Source: Liolophura sinensis
Lineage: Eukaryota; Mollusca; Polyplacophora; Chitonida; Chitonidae
Length of the DNA: 64,000 bases
NCBI RefSeq assembly: GCF_032854445.1
Contig: NC_088304.1
Span: forward strand, 33,594,810 to 33,658,809
Direction: 5' to 3'
This document shows, in pieces, positions 63,633 through 64,000 of this stretch (position 1 is the stretch's first letter; each line of letters starts with the position of its first letter). Below the pieces are notes generated by a model that did no database searches, had not been told where the DNA came from, and was given only the letters and a program-made list of their open reading frames with translations. The position numbers were made by a program, and so were the translations under genes.

Positions 63633-63890
63633 AATTTATTTATTCATTTATTTCACTGATGTTTTATGTCGTACTCAAGAACATTTCATTGCAACGAACA
63701 GCAACATGAGGAAAGCGGGCTTTGCCTCGTTGGAAATCAACCGCCATCCGCAGATTGCTGCAACACTTTCCCACATACGACTGGAGAGGAAGCCAGCATG
63801 AACTGGACTTGAATTTAAGCGCATCGGTGGGAGGCTACTTGGTCATTGTACCGTGCTGGCGTGTTGACTCCCTCGGTCACGGAGTCCCTA
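63633..63890 (-). mobile_element. Full-length but diverged family-A SINE upstream of exon 1
   Basis: Tail atttatttattcatttattt, body agcaacatgaggaaagcggg and agaggaagccagcatgaact, and a tRNA-like head ending ccctcggtcacggagtccc. It sits upstream of the first recognised exon, probably in the preceding intron. Confidence 0.85.
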
Positions 63891-64000
63891 TAAAAAATCA
63901 GTCTTATATCATAACGGGATACATTGCTGACATAAACATTGCTACCTGTAATACTTGACATGAACCGAAATATTTTCTAAAAGAACTTTATTTGAAAGTT

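Overview
This window is metazoan nuclear DNA, probably from a mollusc or another lophotrochozoan. It is AT-rich and gene-poor. It carries many tRNA-derived SINEs with A/B-box heads and (AAAT)n tails, many minisatellites, long CT/TA/CA microsatellites, and at least one gene with spliceosomal introns. The SINE consensus resembles short elements I associate from memory with molluscan and brachiopod genomes. That is recall, not a search, so the clade is tentative. I see no bacterial operons, rRNA, CRISPR or phage genes.

Layout. About 1-53 kb looks intergenic (or like a very large intron). It has no convincing exon and is dotted with at least five SINE families (called A to E here), two copies of a MITE-like palindromic element, and minisatellites with units of 44, 29, 23, 44, 20, 41 and 38 bp. 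Long ORFs there lie in repeats or have no exon support. About 53.07-63.58 kb holds the 3' part of one minus-strand gene. I could assemble seven exons (84, 92, 65, 22, 59, 29 and 309 nt) with GT-AG boundaries and matching phases, giving 219 C-terminal residues of an unrecognised multi-pass membrane protein ending in an acidic, Trp-rich tail. The 5' exons lie beyond the right edge.

The main discovery candidate is inside this gene. Two consecutive tiny exons, 22 nt and 29 nt, are each the core of a tandem array. The 29-nt exon with its splice sites occurs 9 times at an exact 78-bp period. The 22-nt exon occurs 15 times, mostly at 87 bp. Neither length is a multiple of three, and joining two copies of either creates an immediate stop, so only one copy per array can be used in a productive mRNA. 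Copies differ at one or two codons (Pro/Ala in one array, mainly His/Tyr/Asn in the other). This looks like two combinatorial sets of mutually exclusive micro-exons, or minisatellite growth that swallowed exons and left decoy copies. In the 78-bp array the 49-nt spacers are also open in frame, so retention would give a 26-residue repeat domain.

Four SINEs sit inside other repeats (a 29-bp array, a SINE, the MITE-like element and the 38-bp array). Three have clear target-site duplications and so give a relative insertion history.
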